Positions 13,500 to 25,687 are shown, counted from the stretch's first letter. The stretch: DNA of 64,000 bases from Phoebastria nigripes (GCA_035582835.1 JAYKAV010002397.1:647525-711524); one strand, 5' to 3'. A program made the numbers and translations. Notes: generated from the sequence alone by a model not told the origin.

Positions 13500-13945
13500 T
13501 AGCTTTGTCTGGGAGTGGTTAATCTAATCATTGTTACATAGACATCTGTTATTTCTTCTGAAAAATTGATGCTTTTGTGACACAATGATCCATCTATTTA
13601 GTACAACAGCCTGAGTAATTAAATTAAAAAAAGAATATTTTTGCGGGAGCATGTATTATGAAACTGCCATACCTCCTCGTACCGGNGAAAAGGCTGGGGA
13701 GAGGGAGAGGGGGAGAGGGAGAGGGAGGGAGAGGAGTGCTTTAAGCCCCGCATTGTTTTCTGCTGGCTGGAGGAAAACATCTGTGAATTGTTTGAACTGA
13801 ACCTTAGCAGGGACTGTCTGAATCTGTGTCATCTCTGTTTAATTTCAGGAAATGATGTCACAGCGCATTAAATAACAATGCTGCGTGATTTATTTTTACT
13901 TGTACATGCTGTCCTAAGCATTTCAGTTACATGGCAGTGTTTCCA
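13500..13945. promoter_or_regulatory. Candidate conserved enhancer-like block with PBX-HOX and CRE-like motifs
   Basis: Two repeat-free AT-rich segments flank the purine tract at 13696. The right-hand one contains TGATGTCA (13853-13860, CRE/AP-1-like), ACAATG (SOX-like, about 13875) and TGATTTAT (13886-13893), which is an exact PBX-HOX composite core. The left-hand one has several TAAT cores and GTAATTAAATTA. The regulatory role is inferred from motifs and location only. Confidence 0.3.
13696..13736 (+). repeat. (GGGAGA)-type polypurine tract
   Basis: An uninterrupted purine run with at least six G-runs of three or more separated by AGA or A. Such tracts can form G-quadruplexes on this strand or triplex DNA. 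An unresolved base lies just upstream at 13686. This is simple sequence, not coding. Confidence 0.9.
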
Positions 13946-14610
13946 ATTAAGTGCAAGCTTTCGGTTTTAAAAAATATACTCAGTAATGCTTTTTTTTGGG
14001 GCATGGGTATGGGGAGGCTGGGTATTTTAGGGGGTCACCAAGGTTCAGGGCTGTCGGAGGGCTCTGGGCCCATTTGTCATGTGCTTATTTGTAGTTGGGA
14101 CTGGATGTCAGCGCTCTCATCACCCATGGCAACCTCCAGGACCGTGGGTTTGTTACAAAGCCTGTCTGGGGGGAGAAAAAAAACCTAAATATTCCGAACC
14201 GATCCGTCAAAAGACCTATTAGATAGTTATAGCCAGGCCTGCGTACTGTAGCTTCTGCCTCGATCAAACTTTCTGCACTCCCCCTTCTTCTGCAGAAGAA
14301 TAGAGGACATAAGTCAATTCTGTCTGCCATCTGTCGCCTCTCTCCCCGCTCCTCAAATTAAAGAGACAGTCCAAAATTTAAATAATCGGATACAATCACA
14401 AGAAGCCCGCCTGGAAATTATTACATGTGCATTCCGGGTTTTTTTTTGACTTCTCGTTTTATTTTGAAGGGGGGATCTTTATTGTACTTCTTTGGAGATC
14501 AAAATATGTTGTGTGTTTCAGCTTCAAAAATAACATTCTGAGAAATACTGGATTTGCAGTGTCACCGAGTTGTTATCTAATAAGATTCCGAGTTATATAT
14601 AGGGTGAAAG

Positions 14611-14634
14611 TCACACACACGCATACACACACAG
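14611..14634. repeat. Short interrupted CA repeat
   Basis: CACACACAC, GCAT, ACACACACAC. It is a minor microsatellite. The 127-codon + strand and 81-codon minus strand ORFs that cross it are translations of simple sequence. Confidence 0.85.
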
Positions 14635-17124
14635 CCCCCAAACAATCCCCGAATTGCGAATCCCATGAGGGACACAAATGCAAAACGCACCACCCTTCCC
14701 CTCCAGCTCTCCCTTCCCCGTCGGCCCCTTTCCCTCCCCGAATCCCTGGCAAGCTGAGGGGCTGCAGCAAAGTCCTTTCACGGCGCTACTGGGACAATTT
14801 AGGCTCTTGAGCCTACCTAATGGTCCTTTTCCAGGCCCGCTACGGTAGTTTTTCACACGACCCTGTCTGATGTTAGCTAGTTATGCTTTACCTTCGCCTC
14901 TCCTTTTCTTTTTTTTCACCACCCTGCCTGTTTTTGCTGCCTCCTCCNCATCATCAACAGGCAACACAATGTGTCAGGACTGCAGCGAGGTGAATTTCAT
15001 TCATGTGGCATATGAGGTCAGCCACTGCCAAACCATCAGATAACGTGGCTAGATGTTACTTCCCAATTTAGTATTTTACCTGCCATTTTCAAACAGGGAA
15101 TTACTGAGAACAGAGTGTAACGAAAACCACGTGCATGATTTTAGTGGAGGCTCGATTAAATAGCCTCGACTGAGCAAGCTGAACGTGGTCTAGAAAAAGA
15201 TAGGATCAGCCACCAGTGTTTTCTGGTTGTTATTGTCAGATTACAAAGCTTTGCAGAGTCAGTATAGGAATTAAGTGAAAAGAAAAGAAGAAAGAATAGC
15301 AAAGTCCAAGTAATGAATTCCTTAAAGTAGTTGAAACAAGGAAGTAGTAGTGACAAGAATTCATTTATATAGAGTTGTGGCTTCGAGGCTCGCAAGGTAA
15401 AAGGGGATTTGACTAAAGCATATGCAAATATAAATAGTGTTTAAACACTCCAAGAACATTGCACTAATAAATGTTGTGCACTGCAGCCTTTGAAAATCAA
15501 GATCACAGTCAACTAGAGGCGAGAATTCGAGTATCTTCAAGTTCCGCTACCTAAAACAGTTGTCATCAGAAAACTCATAGTTCCTCCCTTTCTCTATAGC
15601 GTGTGCACATGAGTATATGTATATATAAAATATATTTTTAGGGAAAAAGCAATTGCTGTTGTTTGTGCAAAGTGATACTGCCTCTCAGTTTTGCCTCAGG
15701 ACATGTTTATTTAAGACCTTCCTTTCAAGATCCATGAGCAGCGTAATTGGTTTCAAAGAAGTTTTCTGTAAAATTAGAGTTATACTGTAAAAAAAAAAGA
15801 GTGTTTCTGCCAACAGTTCCACAACTGCTAAGAAATGGAGATGTCAATTCTTATTGTTGCCTAATGAAGAGAGTCATTTATGGCAGACAATATTACTTGT
15901 GGTGTTGTGGAGTTTGCCTCGAGTTAGGATACTTAGAATACCGTGCATTACATATTTTAGAGTTGATTGGCAGCAGTCGTTTGTAGTATCCAAAGTAATC
16001 ATTGGCATCTTTAAAGATTTATTATTGTCTTTAAGCATAATGGCAATACAGTTTTCATGCTTTTACATTTGCTATTTTTATTTTTAACTGCTAGCCCCAA
16101 ATCTGCCAGAACTAATTTCAGTTGTTTTGTCTAATACTGGATGATAGGTTGTCAACTCACTGTATAATGCTGTAACGATTTTTTTAAATCTTGGTTTTAC
16201 CTTTTTATGATGGCAGTTCAAAACATGTATTTTATTTGTAGCAGTTAACTACTTATGTCCATAAAATGTTTAACATCTCACGACACACTCTTACAATCTC
16301 AGCGCAATGAATCAGAGTAGCCAAGTAAACAGCAGCAAATATTTTAGTTTAGTGTTTAAAAAAAATCTGCGTATATTAATTTGTTTAATGCTATAGAAAT
16401 TTGTCTATCATCTGGATCAAGCTTTTATTTGGTCTGAGGTACATTTCAAAGTGGCAGCTTGATATTCTAAAGTGGATACACTGTGGAAATACTATCTGAC
16501 TAAACTGCATAGCAATGGGAAAGCTCCTGTTCACTTTCTTAATATATACTAAGTATATAAAAGGAGTAGGTTTTTGTAAGATCACGGCCTAGTCTAGACT
16601 ACTTTGAAGCTTGTTATGCCAATTAAAAAACCCCCAAAGANGATGTAAGCTGCATTGTTAGTTGATATTCTGTGAACGTACGTGGATCTTTATAAAAGCG
16701 GTTCTCTTTCCTCCCAGGTAAGGTAAAAAATGCAGGTTTAATTTCTCTGTGTTCCAATATTTGCAGATAATTCACAGATTAGTGCCTAACAGTGTGTACC
16801 TCTCAGTCCTGCTTCCATTAATTCCAGTGGAACTCTGATCCCTTTGAAAAAGCCGGACAAGATGAAGCAGTGAAATCGTATCGGGAGACAGACAGACAAA
16901 CACGCACAATTTTGCGTCTTAATAAGCGTTAAACACTATAGCCACTTTATCCACAAATTATACTTAACAAGTCTTTCAAGGATCCCCTACTTTATGATAG
17001 AAAGACAAATTTCTTGAGTGCTCAGCTATTTGTCACATTCTGTTGTGGCTGAACCTTCACTACTCTCCCCAGGATGCTTTAGCACAAGTGAGCTCTGGCA
17101 GGCGTGGGGAGATTTCAGTTCTGT

Positions 17125-17230
17125 TTCTAGCTGTGACCGTGGCAAGACACCGTGTCTCAGTTTCGCTGTTTAAACAGTATGGCATAATGATGGTGGCTGC
17201 CTTTCGGAGTGCTTTTGATATTTACAGATG
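17125..17230 (-). repeat. MIR-like SINE fragment, reverse orientation
   Basis: CTAGCTGTGACCGTGGCAAG, then TGTCTCAGTTTCGCTGTTTA, then ATAATGATGGTGGCTGCCT follow the reverse complement of MIR (CTGTGTGACCTTGGGCAAG, CCTCAGTTTCCTCATCTGTA, ATAATAATAGTACCTACCT). Diverged but collinear over about 100 bp. Called from remembered consensus. Confidence 0.6.
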
Positions 17231-17967
17231 AAAAACTCTGCGTGAGACCTGTGTCTTATACTTAGCATCAGCTGAATTACAGAGGCCTGCACTTCTGTTG
17301 TGGTTTTATCCTGCTGCTGAACTAGCATGACAGTCATGCAATGCTTGTACAAATACTTGAACTTCTGTAGACTTTAAAAGTTCAGGATGATTTTCCCTTT
17401 ATGAGGGAGCATTTCATATAAAATTAAGAGTGTTATGTTCTTTCTGGTCTACACTGAAGATGACAGCATTTGATTGCTGCAAGCTACTTTAGCTCAAGTG
17501 GCTTGGGCTTGGGTTATTTTTGTCAGGTCCTTTCCTTGCTGGTGACCTGAAGTGGTGATTATTGCATGCAAGTGGTATCACATGTCTTTCCCAGAAAGCA
17601 GCAGGAGAAAGAACCTTGGGCATCAACTGCTGGCCCAGGGGCAAGAGTCAGAATAAAGGGAGTGCAATAGTATTAACAACTGCATCTTTGTACTTCAAGA
17701 AGTCACTAATGGCTATTCCCCTCCTCAACAGCCCAGGGAGTTTCCTGATGTGAAATAAGTCTTTGGCAGATTTCCAGCCAGTCCTGATCCTTCTGCTGCG
17801 TCTTTTGATTCATCCAGGTGCTTCCCACTTGTGCATCCCACTTGTGCTTGAATGAAGAAATGGGAAGCAGGAGGGTGACCTCGAGTGAAGAGTAAGGGAC
17901 AGAAAGGCTACTGCGAAGTCCTTGATTCACATTGGGAAGATCCCTGCCTACTGAGGAGCACATGCAG

Positions 17968-18006
17968 ACAGCTGACAGCTGTTTTGATAGTCCACAAATG
18001 GACTAT
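17968..18006. other. Two adjacent short dyads (E-box dyad and hairpin)
   Basis: ACAGCTGACAGCTGT at 17968-17982 is a perfect dyad with a one-base centre. It carries two CAGCTG E-boxes and a TGACAG MEIS-type core. Five bases later, ATAGTCCA (17987-17994) and TGGACTAT (17999-18006) form a perfect 8-bp stem with a CAAA loop. Both are visible directly; binding or folding in vivo is unknown. Confidence 0.65.
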
Positions 18007-18128
18007 TCAGGGATATAGAATGTCAATAGTGAGAAAGGTCATGATATGTGTGATAACAACAGGAATAACGAGCATTATGTGGTCAGAAAAGTGATGTGTG
18101 TATTTGGGGGGAGTCAGCAAAGGAATGG

Positions 18129-18156
18129 TGCATAGGAATGCATAGGTGCATAGGAA
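18129..18156. repeat. Three-copy TGCATAGG short tandem repeat
   Basis: TGCATAGG occurs three times, starting at 18129, 18139 and 18147, with AA spacers after the first and third copies. It is a small irregular tandem duplication and nothing suggests function. Confidence 0.8.
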
Positions 18157-19351
18157 GGGTGGCACTCCTAAATTGCAAGGAAAGTTGGTTAATTTGAGGG
18201 ATCACTTCAAAATCTAAATGTTTAAAGGGTGCTTTAATTTCAGCTATAAAGGGATATTCTGATGGTCTCTTTCGGATATGAAGTAGGAAATGAAATGGAA
18301 ACATGTGAAAACAGGTTAATTGTTGTGAACAGCAAAAAGGGGGAAAATAATTTAATTTACTTCTCCCTTCCACCCTCCTTTACTGTTTCAGCAGATATGC
18401 CAAGAGTTGTGTTACTTGGTCTGTCTCTTTTCAATTCTGTTTCTTCCAGTTCCACATGGACACTTTACTGCATGAACCAACATCTCTTAGGAAAGAGAGG
18501 TGCTTCCTGAGTTGGTATGAACTTCTCTGTGGATGGTGGGATGAGCTCCAGAGTTTTAGGACAATCCTAAGAAGCCCATGTTGTTCCACATAGTATGCCT
18601 ACTTACATCTCAAATTTAAACAGCCTACTTTGTATGCGTGTGTTGTATGGTGGCCATTAAATGCCAAGCAAACACTTCTCAGACCAGAAAAATCCCGCTA
18701 CTTAGTGCATACCTACCTTAGGCATTTGCAGACAATTCACTGCTATAATTAATCTTAGCTGTCCTGGCTCTGTGAAACCTGAACTTATATCCCACAATGC
18801 TCTTGGATGCAAACAAACTTCAGAGAAAAAAGGCTCTTGCCTCTTTCTCTCTCTTCTTCCCCAAAAGCTGTCCATTTAGAGAGCAATAATGCTTGCAAAG
18901 GAGATTAAATCCCACTATGAACCTGTGCAAAACTATATATGCAGCAGGAAAATAAAAAGTCTACAAACAAACANGTCTGTGGTGTTTTGCCAGCATGGGT
19001 ATGAATAAACGTAAGCCTAGAACTGTTAAGCCATCCCGAGTTTAGCTCCTGGGATCTGAATGCTACTCAAAGCCCCAGCTGAAAATATATGATACTGCAC
19101 TCTCCAACTTGGTAATGCTGTAACATGCTCTACTGCCTCCCCAACAAGCGCTGCGGCAAACTTCTTGCTGAGACTGAACACTCTTTCAAACAAGGCCTGG
19201 GGGCTCATGAGCTTTCTACTCAGTGCCCTGTAGGCTCACTCTGCGAAAAGGTATCTCGCCTAAAAGAGGCCAAATATCACACAACTGAGCTGGTGGGAAA
19301 TTCATACTGTTCTGAGCAAAGAAGTCAATAGAGCTGCTGTAGTGAAAGGTA

Positions 19352-19395
19352 ATGTTCAGAGTGAGATCACCGTGTTATGATCTCATGCTGAACAT
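19352..19395. other. 18-bp near-perfect inverted repeat (hairpin)
   Basis: The left arm 19352-19369 pairs with the right arm 19378-19395: ATGTTCAG with CTGAACAT, and TGAGATCA with TGATCTCA. One mismatch and one possible G-U pair lie in the middle, and the loop is 8 nt. It is unusually long for a chance stem. It could be a remnant of a palindromic transposon end or an RNA stem in the primary transcript. Confidence 0.7.
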
Positions 19396-19736
19396 CAGGA
19401 CTGGTTTTTTTCTTGATGATTATGAAACTAGCCTGAGGCCAGTCTGGTGAGAGTCTAAGAAAGCTATAGAAGGATGTTTGGAGAGCCTGGACTATCAGGG
19501 CCCTTATTCCCAAAAAAGTGTAACAGAGGTTGAAAGAAGATGAGAGAAATGAGAGCTGTATTGTTATTTCCAGTGCTTTCCCCATCCATCCCAAAAATAT
19601 AAGATCTAGCCATAGACACAGAATGTGCATACTGAATCGGTGAATAAGCACAGGCTACAAACAGAGAAGAGGAGAAATTACTGAGGGGGAACAAAATGCC
19701 TTGCAGGAATAATGGAATTCAACAACAAAAAAANCC

Positions 19737-19898
19737 CCAGTCTTTGAGACTGTAGAACAATCTGTGGAAGTGCCTTTGCTTAGCACTTTTAAAACTAGAC
19801 TCCAGAAAAACATTTTGAAGAAATACTGCTGAGAAACATCTTGCATTCCTGGGGTTACACTAAAGTAGTGTTGCCTGAAGCGTTTCTCATATTTCCAC
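19737..19898 (+). mobile_element. Eroded CR1 LINE 3' region
   Basis: The order of motifs resembles the 3' end of older sauropsid CR1 copies: a segment like 'GTGGAAGTGCC', then TTTTAAAACTAGACT, a GAAACATCTTGCATT core, and a pyrimidine-rich end CTCATATTTCC. It lacks the octamer tail seen in the young copy at 38284. It is heavily diverged and not protein coding. Assignment is by remembered consensus; an alternative is a related non-LTR family. Confidence 0.55.
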
Positions 19899-20555
19899 AT
19901 TTTCTTATTAGTGATTAAAAACTGAAAGATATCTTGAAATTAGAGCTGTTTTCAGAAGGAAACCTTCCCAAATTTGGCTTCCTTCAGGTTTAAGTTTTTG
20001 TTGTATTTGTTTCAACTTTTTAAATGACATTTCATTTATCTGTCCGTGGAAAAATCATTGCAAAATTAACTCACAAAGTTAAACTAGAAATGGGCTTGAG
20101 ACCCAAAATGAAGAATTAAGCTTAAGAGAAATATTTAATTGCTGTTCCTTCAGGCGTTGGGAGTTTGAGTGGATGTTGAAGGTCAGCCAGGCTTGGGCTC
20201 TGTCAGACCAACAAATGAAGTGAGTTTGTATTGAGGACCTTATGCTACAAACACCTCCCTTTCAGATAATCAGAGACAGAGACTGTCACGATACATACGT
20301 TGCTCTCCATTCACAGCATGTGAAATTTCACAAATATTTGGGGAAGGTATAAGTCTGAAATCAATCCTTACCCAGCTTAGTGTTCCCCAATATTTCTGGC
20401 ATCTGCTCCAACATTAGCTCTATGAAAAGTCAACCCAGAACATCAAAAGTTGTTTGAGCATTCAAAATCCACGTTGATTTTTAAGGACATGGATCCAAGG
20501 CAAATTTAATGCAAAATGAGATTGATTATGGGTTTACACAGAAATTCGGATGCCG

Positions 20556-20589
20556 AAACAGGTGAAAACCATGGCCTTTTCACCTGTTT
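20556..20589. other. 13-bp perfect inverted repeat containing CAGGTG E-boxes
   Basis: AAACAGGTGAAAA (20556-20568) and TTTTCACCTGTTT (20577-20589) are perfect complements around the 8-nt loop CCATGGCC. Each arm contains CAGGTG/CACCTG, the E-box bound by ZEB/SNAI-type zinc fingers and some bHLH factors. Two inverted, closely spaced E-boxes are the usual ZEB arrangement. Occupancy is inference. Confidence 0.7.
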
Positions 20590-20880
20590 TTCACTTACAG
20601 CCTTTTATGGCAATTTGACTCCAGGATTCAAAACAAAGCTTGGGCCCTCAGAGGGGCAGAATGACCCCAAGAAAATATTGACTGAGTGCCTGCTGACTCA
20701 AACTGCTGAATTTCACACACGGCTTTCCTCAAAAGCATCAAGAAGAAAGAGATTGTATTTTGAATTTAAAATGAAATTTTGCTCTTGAACATTACTTTAT
20801 AATAATGTAACTGTGGGGTTCCATGTTTGTCTCAATGACTTCCAGATCAAATGAGCTCAGTCTGCACGGCAGAAAAATGC

Positions 20881-20911
20881 TTTCTTTTTTCTTTTTTTTT
20901 TTTTTTTTCTT
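20881..20911. repeat. Poly-T tract
   Basis: About 31 bases that are nearly all T with three C interruptions. On the minus strand it is poly-A. No LINE or processed-gene sequence was recognised on either side, so it is recorded as low-complexity only. Confidence 0.9.
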
Positions 20912-23705
20912 TCTCATTGCCAGAATTACAAATTTAGCCTGGGATCTGAGATGCAAGTTGGATTCTTTCTGGCTCATTTATTGGCAGTCACAAGGATTAT
21001 ACAATAACAGTAATGTTGCAATTACAATAGTAAATCTATGCAATTACAATAATAAATAGATGATGGAGTGGCCAGATAAAGTCCAGTTTTCTTGCCTATA
21101 GCTAGGCTGGCTTTATGAAGAAAAATAGCACAAACTTCTATTATGGTTTGAAGTCAATGGCATTTTTTGTCAGCAGAGAATCAAATGCAATTCAGACACA
21201 GAGGGACATAAATCTGTTCAGTAAGTCAGTCACTTTTTAGAACACCGCTGCTTAGTTTTGTTAGTATTCTTCTCTTTTGGGGGATTTTTTTCTGTTTGGC
21301 TCAACGTAGTCTAGTGAGTCAGGCCTGTTTGGAAGATTTTTAAAGAAGTGAAGTGACAGGGCAAAGATCTCTTTTTCTCCCTCTTAATTATCCTTCCTAG
21401 GAATGGGCTTGTGTATCCATTTTACAGATGCCATTGGCATGAAGTTCCTTTTGTAGCATTTTGATATACAGTTCAGAAGTTACCTGCNTGAGAAGAGAGA
21501 GCGGGAGCTTTCTGTGGCTGCATGTTGAAATCCTCCTAGCTGCAAAAGCAGTGAGAACTGACCTTTGCTCTCTGAACAAGGAGTCTTCTGGTGTGGAGCT
21601 GAGTTTTCCTACTGCTCTTCAGAACTGTAAATAATGTTAGTACACCCTGAATTCAGTGCATGCAGCAATTTACATTAGTATTGTGTATCTTAAAATAAAC
21701 AACATTGCAAGCTGTTTATTTTGGTGTTACTATGTATGCATTTTTTAAACAGTGGTTACTTAAACAAATGTCTCTGTTCCCACAGCACTTAAAAGCTGCT
21801 GTTTGCTCATTGTGGTTTTTGGGTTTTGTCACTTTTGTTTTGATTATTTCTGAAAATCACACTCGAGGATACAGAAGACAGGAGTAAGTTGTACTTGATC
21901 CAAACAAATGCTTCATGTCACAGCTTTTTCTTTATGCCAGCTTTTCCCATGTTCCTAGCAGAAATAATAATAATTTTGGTTTAGATCAAACTTACAGATC
22001 ACCAGTATTCCAGATTGGATCAAACTCTCCTCAAATGTGTTTCTGCAGGCCGGTCAGGCCATGCATTTGTTATCAGAATTTGACCCTGAGATAGCAAAAT
22101 TGTTTTAATAACATTAGTACTGATTATTTATTTATTGCTCAGCAAAACAAAAGGTGCAGGGGATGAAAATTTAGAAAACTGAGGGTTTCCACATCTCNTT
22201 TCCCCCTCTCTCATCAGTCTTCATTCATCCACCCTAGAATCCTCAAGCGCCATGCAAACTTCTGCAGTTGGAAATGCTGATAAGAGATTGATGGAAAAGC
22301 CGTTATCAAAGGCATCAACCTTTCCGAGCCATATTGCCATAGCTTTGTGGCCCTCTACCTGCCCAGGGAACTCAGAGGACACTTGCTGGTCTGCCACTGC
22401 TAGAGGGCTGTGTGCCCTACACTGTTTTTTCATCTTTAGCAGTGAGCTTTCAGTGATGGTGCTGCTTCTTGCTATGCCATGTACACTATTCACAGATCCT
22501 GGTGTATTTGGCTAAATCTCAGTAAAAGGATTAGGAATAAACTTGTTATTTCTCCCGCTGCTCACTCTCGCCACCTTTATAAAAAGTGACTATGGTACTA
22601 TTGTGGTAGTTATTCTATAGATGCTCTGTTCCACTTTGCTGATTTTTCCTAGGTCATCTTCAATTAGTCCTTTTTGCTGGGAAAGAAAAATACTTATCTG
22701 AGTCTGTGGAATGTGTCTTAAGGGGCTAAGAAGTCAGAGGCTTTCTTTGTGTGGATATTGCTGAGGATAGCGTAGCAAGGCCACCATCACGTACTTCTTA
22801 GCAGAGGCAACTGTGATAGCTTGGGGGTGTGTGTTGTTAAAAATGGGTTGTCATCTTACCACCTTCTGCCACTCATTTCTGAGTGAACAAGTGTGGCTGG
22901 GCAGTCATGAAAGCGCTGGGGTGATTCCTGTGTGGAAAAGGTTTAACAAGAGTGCTCCAACAAACCGGGGAGCCGGCACTAAATGGCTAGTATTAGGTAC
23001 TGAACTTGTCCACGGCCAGCCCCAGGATCAGAAAGCCACAAGCAGAAGCATTTGGTTTCCTCATGCTTGGACACAGCTGAGAACTGAGCCTGAATTATTC
23101 ATTTGTAGAACTTGTAAAGGCTGTCTGTCTTTCTGCAACAGAAAGTAATCTCTTCACTCAACTGCTAATTGCCCCATGATTTTAATCAAGCAAGATTCCT
23201 AGATAAGGAAAATTAGTGTTTGAGAAAAATTGTGAGTGCAGTTCTTTTCCAACTTGTGTTGACTATAAACCAGTTTGTCCTCCTTAATTATGGTCTTCAA
23301 AGATAAACAGGTTGAAGGGAGTGTTGCAGTCTTTGGCACAAATACAGCATATTTCAGTGCTTTGTTGAGCAAGTTGTGTGTTTGTGAGAAAGAAATAAAA
23401 AGTTGCTTGTATTTTTTAATGTAGTTAAGATTTATTATTTTTTATTTATAGCTCAGCAGGTGTTGATTTTCAGCATTGTGTATACAATCCTTTGCCTCTG
23501 GACTTCGATACACTGGATAACCCCTGCTCTCAAGGGTAGAACTAACTATGTGCCAATTAAGGATGAGAGAAGCATTAGATAGAGACAACAGCAGAGCACT
23601 TGGACTATGTCATTTTAACTCCTGAGGGAGGACAATACAATATACCAGTCTTCCCCAGCCTTTCTAGTCACTCCTAACTTTTCATCTAATTTGCAGAGCT
23701 ATTCC

Positions 23706-23738
23706 ATTTTTGTTTTTTGTTTTTGTTTTTGTCTTTTC
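23706..23738. repeat. (TTTTTG)n low-complexity tract
   Basis: Runs of four to six T separated by single G. This is low-complexity sequence, and the hydrophobic ORF it supports is not a gene. Confidence 0.85.
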
Positions 23739-24134
23739 ACCAGCTAATTATTTTTCTCCTAATCAACCCTACCAGAAGTCTTCCAGGTCTTACTTTTCTG
23801 CTGCTTCTCGCACTGAGATATGGATTAAATCTGCTGCAATACTAATATATACATTTAAAATAGTTTTGCTTACTTTTTTCAGTGTAAATACTATGCCAAC
23901 ATCCTAATTTTTGACTGAGATTACTAACATCATTTACATCTGTAGGTGAACATTCCCCCTCTTCTATCTGAGACAGAAGATGGCAGAATGATTAGCATTT
24001 TTTAAATGCTGTTAACAGAAATGAAAACCACTTAGCAGCAGAAAAGTTTTGTGAGAAGGAGCAGGTAATATTAAATATTTTAAAAGCATTTTAACAAATG
24101 TTTTTGTCTTGGTTTTGACTAAATAAAATCTGCT

Positions 24135-24345
24135 CTATTGGCCAGACCAGTGGTCCACTGAGCCAGATAAGGGTCAGCAGTGGGTCGTGATGGGGCCAAG
24201 AAACGATGTAAGTATAGGACGATCCCAGAAGGCCCAGTATGTCCTCCAAGCTTCTGGTGGGCAGAAGTTTAAAGACTTTCTGAGTTGGAAGTTTATATCC
24301 AGACCGTAACGTTGAAGAGCCATTGATGCATCTACATTTTCTTTT
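24135..24345 (+). mobile_element. Ancient L3/CR1-like interspersed repeat fragment
   Basis: The start (GGCCAGACCAGTGGTCCACT, GAGCCAGATA), the middle (TCCTCCAAGCTTCTGGTGGGC, AGAAGTTTAAAGACTTTC) and the following TTGGAAGTTTATATCC run in the same order as a widespread amniote repeat I associate with the L3/CR1 lineage (GACCAGTGGTCCATCTAGCCCAG...; TTTCCTCCTAACCC...; GGTTTATATCCC). Many substitutions. The family name is uncertain; that it is an old repeat is more certain. Confidence 0.5.
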
Positions 24346-25670
24346 TTGGGCCTGCTATGGACCAAACCATATATTCATAAGCTACAGTTGGAACAGCTTA
24401 ATTTTGGATTATTTGAATCTTTGGGGACATTTGTTAGAATATTTTCTGATATGGAATGGGACATTTGAATAAGCTTCACATTTCTTAATGTGTGGACCTA
24501 AGTTTCTAAACTGTAATTAAAAAAAAAGGAGAGAGAGCAAGGATATCAGTCTACACTTGGTTTAAAATTAAACCTGCCTTCTTTCATGTAGCAACAGGAA
24601 AAACTTAGCAGCCCTGCAGTTTTCTTAGAAATTTTCATAAANTGTTGCAAAAATCTTTTCTTTTTCCTTTGGAGGGAACCCTGATTATACCTCTAACACC
24701 AGCCTAGGTCTTTTCAGTATCCCATTCTCCATCACTCTGATCCTGTTCTTCACATGATTGGCTCTGCCAAAATAAACCACTGATCAGCCCATGCATTTGG
24801 TGGCGTGCTTTTAAATAAATATCCGCACTGTGTTCTGGTTGAAAGCAGTCACACAGTTTTGACATAACCTAATCATGTGCAAAGCTGAACCTTTAGTAGC
24901 TAGTTCTTGCAGACATTTTTTTTTTAACTTTTTTTTCTCCTGTCTTCTTCACATGGCCCCTTTAGAGCTGCTGGAGGGCGTTGTTGAGAAGTTGCTACCG
25001 TTGATACAGTTGCTATTAATCACAGTCTGCCATGTTGTGACGCAGGTTCTAATAACATCCCATTGAGCTGCCGTTGTATGCTGGAGGCTTACCAACAGCA
25101 CTAGGCCTTTGATATTCATCTCACACCAGGATAAAGAAAATGTAGAATTTAAAAAAAAAAAACTGCAAATAAGCAAAGAACAAAAAAAAGGGGAAAACAT
25201 AGCAAAATCAAAACCAGACACGCTTTCTGTGTGCTGCCTCGTTTACCATGGGAGCAGCAAAGCTATAAATCTCTGCTGTGTTGTTTGAAAATTGAACATG
25301 AGGCTGCTAAATTTATCATTCATTCTTTGTTGTTTCTGGGTAGTAGCTGCCTGACTTGGCTGACTTTGGTTTCTGTCCCCTCCTCAATAACAATTTTTGT
25401 TGTCGTCGTTGTTTCAATACATTACACACGCAAATCAAAATTTTACTGGATCAAAGAATATTGGAGGATTTAGTAAAGTGCTCATAAAGGGGAGGAGGAA
25501 CAAATTTGCTGCATGTTACACATCATGCTTCCTTGGCAACTGATTCCCTCACATTCATAATTACAGGAACATAATTTTTAAAAAGCAGCACGGGCAGGGG
25601 GAGGGAGAGGGAACACTTCCTTTGGTTAAAGGCGTTTGCAATTTTGAAAAAATGTGAGTCTTTGAAAATT

Positions 25671-25687
25671 AAAAAAAAAAAAAAAAA
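25671..25687. repeat. 17-bp poly-A tract
   Basis: An uninterrupted A17 run. No retroposed sequence was recognised upstream of it. Confidence 0.9.

Noticed and set aside
14427..14810. 127-codon + strand ORF
   Set aside because: Runs through a CA repeat and C-rich sequence, and overlaps two opposite-strand ORFs.
20881..20911. Poly-T as the tail of a minus-strand processed pseudogene
   Set aside because: No gene-like sequence or target-site duplication seen on the adjoining side.
22221..22515. Overlapping ORFs on both strands suggesting an eroded transposon protein
   Set aside because: Neither strand shows a recognisable enzymatic motif, and I could not match the nucleotide sequence to a repeat family.
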